From a virus, in IMG/VR virus record IMGVR_UViG_3300020478_000057, positions 1 to 25,578 of that record: a DNA stretch of 25,578 bases; one strand, given 5' to 3'. Both the position numbers and the translations under genes were made by a program. Shown here in pieces: positions 23,094 to 25,578 of this stretch; position 1 is the first letter of the stretch; each line of letters starts with the position of its first letter. The notes beneath the pieces are model-generated. The model was not told the origin of the DNA and ran no database searches. It saw only the letters and a program-made list of their open reading frames with translations.

Positions 23094-23694
23094 TCTATTT
23101 CCTACACACATATACAGGTATCATATTGATGACCATCAACCTATCAAGGATAGGATTGATCAGCATTACAAGGAGTTTAGGGTAGGTAATGAACCACCTG
23201 ACTCATGGAATTGTAAACTTTTCACAACATTTGGCACAAAACAATTTCCTATAGTAGAATGTATAGACGCATTCTCCTATGTCTTTGATCAGTTCCAGGA
23301 TGAGGCCAGACTACCTGGTAATTTAATCCTTACTGATCTATGGTTGAACTGCTACGAGACTACCAACTGGCAGGATAAACATATCCATGCTCCAGGTCAG
23401 TGGTCTGGTATATATTATGGACATTTTGATCCTAATGAACACAGTGGTACGAAGTTCTATCACCCCAACGAGACCTTACTGGCTTGCCAAGGTGACGAAC
23501 AGAATACTATAATACCATGGGTGAATGAAGGTGACGTTATCATCTTCCCCGCATGGTTGGAGCACTCTGCTCCTCTTAACAAGTCCTCAAAACTGAGGTC
23601 TACTATATCATTTAATTTTGTGATCTCAGATGAAGTCTATGAAGGTGGAGAGTTTGATCCTGAAAAACTTATTGTTGACGGAGGAGTATCCTAG
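23083..23694 (+). CDS. 2OG-Fe(II) oxygenase, HxH type (copy 5)
   Basis: Starting at GTG 23083, which has AGGAG ten bases upstream, the protein has 203 residues and opens with the family's [13 protein letters not shown]. The ATG at 23050 lies further inside uvsX and is less likely. The iron site is [20 protein letters not shown] with an H-x-H pair; [17 protein letters not shown] gives the distal histidine; KLRSTISFN the arginine. Same family as the ones at 9203 and 16519. Substrate unknown. It lies between uvsX and gp41. Confidence 0.82.
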   Translation: MKVDLFPTHIYRYHIDDHQPIKDRIDQHYKEFRVGNEPPDSWNCKLFTTFGTKQFPIVECIDAFSYVFDQFQDEARLPGNLILTDLWLNCYETTNWQDKHIHAPGQWSGIYYGHFDPNEHSGTKFYHPNETLLACQGDEQNTIIPWVNEGDVIIFPAWLEHSAPLNKSSKLRSTISFNFVISDEVYEGGEFDPEKLIVDGGVS

Positions 23695-25000
23695 AAGGGT
23701 ACTTCCATTTGTCAAGCAAGAATATTTTCAGGACTACACAGACAAAGTAATCTTTGATCTAATTGATAAATACTTCGTAAAGTATTCTGCTGTTCCTACA
23801 GTTGAAGCTCTTACCATTGAAGTAGGGCAAATCTCTACACTTAATGATGAACAGTTCAAGCAGATTACGCAGACATTAAGTTCCTTTGATAAGGAAGAGA
23901 CAGAACTCGACTGGCTCTTAGATACTACTGAGAAGTGGTGTAAAGAGCGTGCGATTTACCTAGCTCTGATGAAGAGTATAAAGATCGCAGACGGTTCTGA
24001 TGATAAGAAGACTCCTGATGCTATCCCTAGCATCTTGTCGGATGCTCTTGGCGTGTCGTTTGATAACCATATAGGTCACGATTACATTGACGACTATGAA
24101 GAACGGTATGACAGTTATCACAGGGTCGAGTCGAAAGTCCCATTCGACATTGAATTTTTTAACAAAATTACCAAAGGTGGTTTACCTTCTAAGACTCTTA
24201 ACATCGCGCTTGCTGGTACAGGTGTCGGGAAGTCTCTATTCATGTGCCACGTTGCTAGCTCCGTGCTGCTCCAAGGACGGAACGTTTTATATATTACAAT
24301 GGAAATGGCAGAAGAGCGCATTGCTGAACGAGTTGACGCAAACCTCCTCAACGTCGATATCCAACAACTAGCACAGTTGCCTAAGATGATGTTCGAGAAT
24401 AAGATCACGGACTTATCTAAGAAGACACAAGGAAAATTAATTGTAAAAGAATACCCGACTGCCTCTGCTCATGCGGGTCACTTTAGAGCACTCTTAAATG
24501 ACTTAGCACTCAAGAAGAATTTCAGACCAGAGATTATATTCATAGACTATCTAAACATATGTACATCACAAAGATTCAGAGGAGCAAGTGTTAACTCTTA
24601 CACCATGGTTAAAAGTATTGCAGAGGAACTTAGGGGACTTGCTGTGGAATTTAACGTACCGATTGTCAGTGCTACTCAAACTACTCGTTCTGGTTACGGT
24701 TCTAGCGACGTTGACCTTACTGACACGTCAGAGTCTTTCGGTCTCCCTGCTACTGCTGATCTTATGTTCGCTCTCATATCTACAGAGGAGTTGGAACAGC
24801 AAAATCAAATAATGGTCAAGCAGTTAAAGAATAGATACTATGACCCTACTCTTAATAAGAGATTTGTAATAGGCATTGACAGATCTAAGATGAGGCTGTA
24901 TGATGTAGAGCAGAGTGCTCAGAATAATATTATGGATTCGGGGCAAGAGGTTCTTACGGAATCAAAACCTAAACATAAGTTTGGAGACTTCACATTTTAA
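23639..25000 (+). CDS. 41: gp41 replicative DNA helicase
   Basis: A RecA-fold DnaB-type helicase of 453 residues from ATG 23639 (456 from ATG 23630). The start [12 protein letters not shown] aligns with the T4 gp41 N-terminus, so 23639 is preferred. The N-terminal domain (about 1-110) is followed by Walker A GTGVGKS at 193-199, then the glutamate-bearing YITMEMAEERIAERVDA, Walker B IIFIDYLNI, and SATQTTRSGYG. It unwinds duplex DNA at the fork as a hexamer with gp61 primase. The start lies 56 bases inside the oxygenase gene and has no clear Shine-Dalgarno. Confidence 0.95.
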   Translation: MKVESLILKNLLLTEEYPRRVLPFVKQEYFQDYTDKVIFDLIDKYFVKYSAVPTVEALTIEVGQISTLNDEQFKQITQTLSSFDKEETELDWLLDTTEKWCKERAIYLALMKSIKIADGSDDKKTPDAIPSILSDALGVSFDNHIGHDYIDDYEERYDSYHRVESKVPFDIEFFNKITKGGLPSKTLNIALAGTGVGKSLFMCHVASSVLLQGRNVLYITMEMAEERIAERVDANLLNVDIQQLAQLPKMMFENKITDLSKKTQGKLIVKEYPTASAHAGHFRALLNDLALKKNFRPEIIFIDYLNICTSQRFRGASVNSYTMVKSIAEELRGLAVEFNVPIVSATQTTRSGYGSSDVDLTDTSESFGLPATADLMFALISTEELEQQNQIMVKQLKNRYYDPTLNKRFVIGIDRSKMRLYDVEQSAQNNIMDSGQEVLTESKPKHKFGDFTF

Positions 25001-25192
25001 ATGAAAGATCAAGGAGCAATCCCTAAGGAAGGACAAGATGAGAGATGGAATCGTGCTCTCGATATATTCTCAGAGTCTGTCCAGAAACCTGACCACGAAT
25101 TAAGAAGTTGTGCTCACAACCAGAAATGTTTTCATGAACTAATGTGGATCAGAGAGGAAATTGTTGAGCATCTCAAGACATTGAGAAGATAA
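25001..25192 (+). CDS. small helical protein after gp41
   Basis: A 63-residue ORF whose ATG directly follows the gp41 stop. It is charged and largely helical: RWNRALDIFSESVQK, then CAHNQKCFHELMWIREEIVEHL. Two Cys and several His residues could bind metal, but no known motif is recognised. Its stop codon overlaps a GATAAATAC late-promoter-like box. Confidence 0.65.
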   Translation: MKDQGAIPKEGQDERWNRALDIFSESVQKPDHELRSCAHNQKCFHELMWIREEIVEHLKTLRR

Positions 25193-25196
25193 ATAC
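25188..25196 (+). promoter_or_regulatory. late-promoter-like GATAAATAC
   Basis: Seven of eight bases match TATAAATA. It overlaps the stop codon of the small gene. A transcript would start near 25201, ten bases before the ATG of the next small ORF at 25211. The position fits a real late promoter, like the one overlapping the hsp20 stop. Confidence 0.5.
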
Positions 25197-25210
25197 TTCA
25201 CTTCAAAAAT

Positions 25211-25345
25211 ATGGAGATGACTGAGGAAAAGAAATTAACATCAAAGCAACTGCTGGATGTTATGAAAGATACTAAACATGCTGAACGCCTTTTGGATACC
25301 ATCCAGAAGGATAAAGAAGCACAAGGTATTGATCCTAAGAAGTGA
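25211..25345 (+). CDS. small charged protein
   Basis: A 44-codon ORF with helical, Lys/Glu-rich sequence (MEMTEEKKLTSKQLLDVM, ERLLDTIQKDKEAQG, ending DPKK). A second ATG at 25217 is possible. It fills the gap between the late-like promoter and the MazG promoter. No family recognised. Confidence 0.5.
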   Translation: MEMTEEKKLTSKQLLDVMKDTKHAERLLDTIQKDKEAQGIDPKK

Positions 25346-25374
25346 TTGACAAGTACACTTAATTGATGTATAAT
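25346..25374 (+). promoter_or_regulatory. perfect consensus sigma70 promoter for mazG
   Basis: TTGACA (25346-25351), 17 bp, TATAAT (25369-25374). It lies immediately after the small ORF. Twenty-one bases separate the -10 box from the ATG at 25396, the same as at gp55 and at the Sm-like operon. This suggests strong early expression by host RNA polymerase. Confidence 0.88.
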
Positions 25375-25395
25375 TTTTACATAGAATAGTAGATT

Positions 25396-25578
25396 ATGAC
25401 TATAGATTTTGACCGATACGAAAAGTTCGTCGATGCTGTCACATCCGATAGTTCTAAAGATTTTGTCAGTCTTGCTGACCGTCTGGTTGAGCTTGACAGA
25501 GAGGGTGCCAATATTGAACGTCTTACCACTGCTGGTGTTGGGCTTGCTGCTGAGTCTGGTGAGTTTCTTGAGATCGTT
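25396..25578 (+). CDS. mazG: MazG-like nucleotide pyrophosphohydrolase, 5' part
   Basis: The first 61 codons of a gene running off the window. After a helical start (FDRYEKFVDAVTSDSS) it has AGVGLAAESGEFLEI, the E-x-x-E helix of the all-alpha NTP pyrophosphohydrolase family, in which acidic residues bind magnesium. MazG is a signature gene of T4-like cyanophages. The substrate is not determined by sequence; dNTPs, noncanonical NTPs and (p)ppGpp have all been discussed for such enzymes. It has its own consensus promoter and a leader of about 15 bases. Confidence 0.82.
   Translation, partial: MTIDFDRYEKFVDAVTSDSSKDFVSLADRLVELDREGANIERLTTAGVGLAAESGEFLEIV

Noticed and set aside
23764-23772. GATAAATAC inside gp41, like a late promoter
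   Set aside because: It is within coding sequence for conserved helicase residues (DLIDKYF), with no gene starting shortly after.
1-25578. CRISPR array, insertion sequence or integrase/attachment site
   Set aside because: No regularly spaced repeats, transposase or integrase motifs, or terminal inverted repeats were seen.
1-25578. Photosynthesis genes (psbA, psbD, hli) as proof of a cyanobacterial host
   Set aside because: None is present in this window; the host inference rests on other marker genes.

Overview
This window is part of the genome of a T4-like myovirus (Straboviridae/Kyanoviridae type). It most likely infects a marine cyanobacterium such as Synechococcus or Prochlorococcus. 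The T4 replication, recombination and late-transcription core is almost complete and all on the plus strand: uvsY, uvsW, gp55, gp47, gp46, gp45, gp44, gp62, regA, gp43, uvsX, gp41. Between these genes sit ones typical of cyanophages: a CobS-like AAA+ ATPase with a CobT-like VWA partner, hsp20, pyrE, mazG, a DUF3110 protein known from cyanobacteria, Sm-like proteins and several 2-oxoglutarate/Fe(II) oxygenases. No photosystem gene is present here, so the host assignment rests on these markers and could be wrong (a pelagiphage is the main alternative).

Layout. Positions 1-64: the end of an unknown gene, with an intrinsic terminator folded into its last codons. 96-3083: a small protein, a tail-tube-fold virion protein, UvsY, UvsW and an Sm-like protein. 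3125-6673: a sigma70-type promoter inside a palindrome, then gp55, gp47, a DUF3110 protein and gp46. 6689-7022: tRNA-Thr(UGU), a small ORF and a hairpin. 7050-10981: a metalloprotease-motif/VWA (CobT-like) protein, an oxygenase and the CobS-like ATPase. 10962-13521: a DUF3310 protein, the sliding clamp, an oxygenase and the large clamp-loader subunit. 13518-17133: an accessory block (small membrane protein, PyrE, HNH-like protein, oxygenase, Dam methylase, small protein, oxygenase) that separates gp44 from gp62. 17130-17978: gp62, RegA and a strong terminator. 18053-19591: Hsp20, a composite late-promoter/hairpin/early-promoter element and three tandem Sm-like genes. 19588-25192: DNA polymerase, UvsX, an oxygenase, the gp41 helicase and a small protein. 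25188-25578: a late promoter, a small ORF, a perfect consensus sigma70 promoter and the start of MazG.

The genes work as a replisome (polymerase, clamp, loader, helicase) with recombination-dependent replication (UvsX/UvsY/UvsW, gp46/47). The clamp and gp55 also link replication to late transcription. PyrE and MazG act on nucleotide pools. Most neighbouring genes overlap by four bases (NTGA), which implies polycistronic mRNAs and coupled translation.

The least explained parts are: four homologous Sm-like proteins, three of them directly upstream of the polymerase; five oxygenases spread through the replication genes; the HExxH-VWA plus AAA+ pair; and a set of sigma70 promoters with identical start-codon spacing, two of which overlap large inverted repeats.
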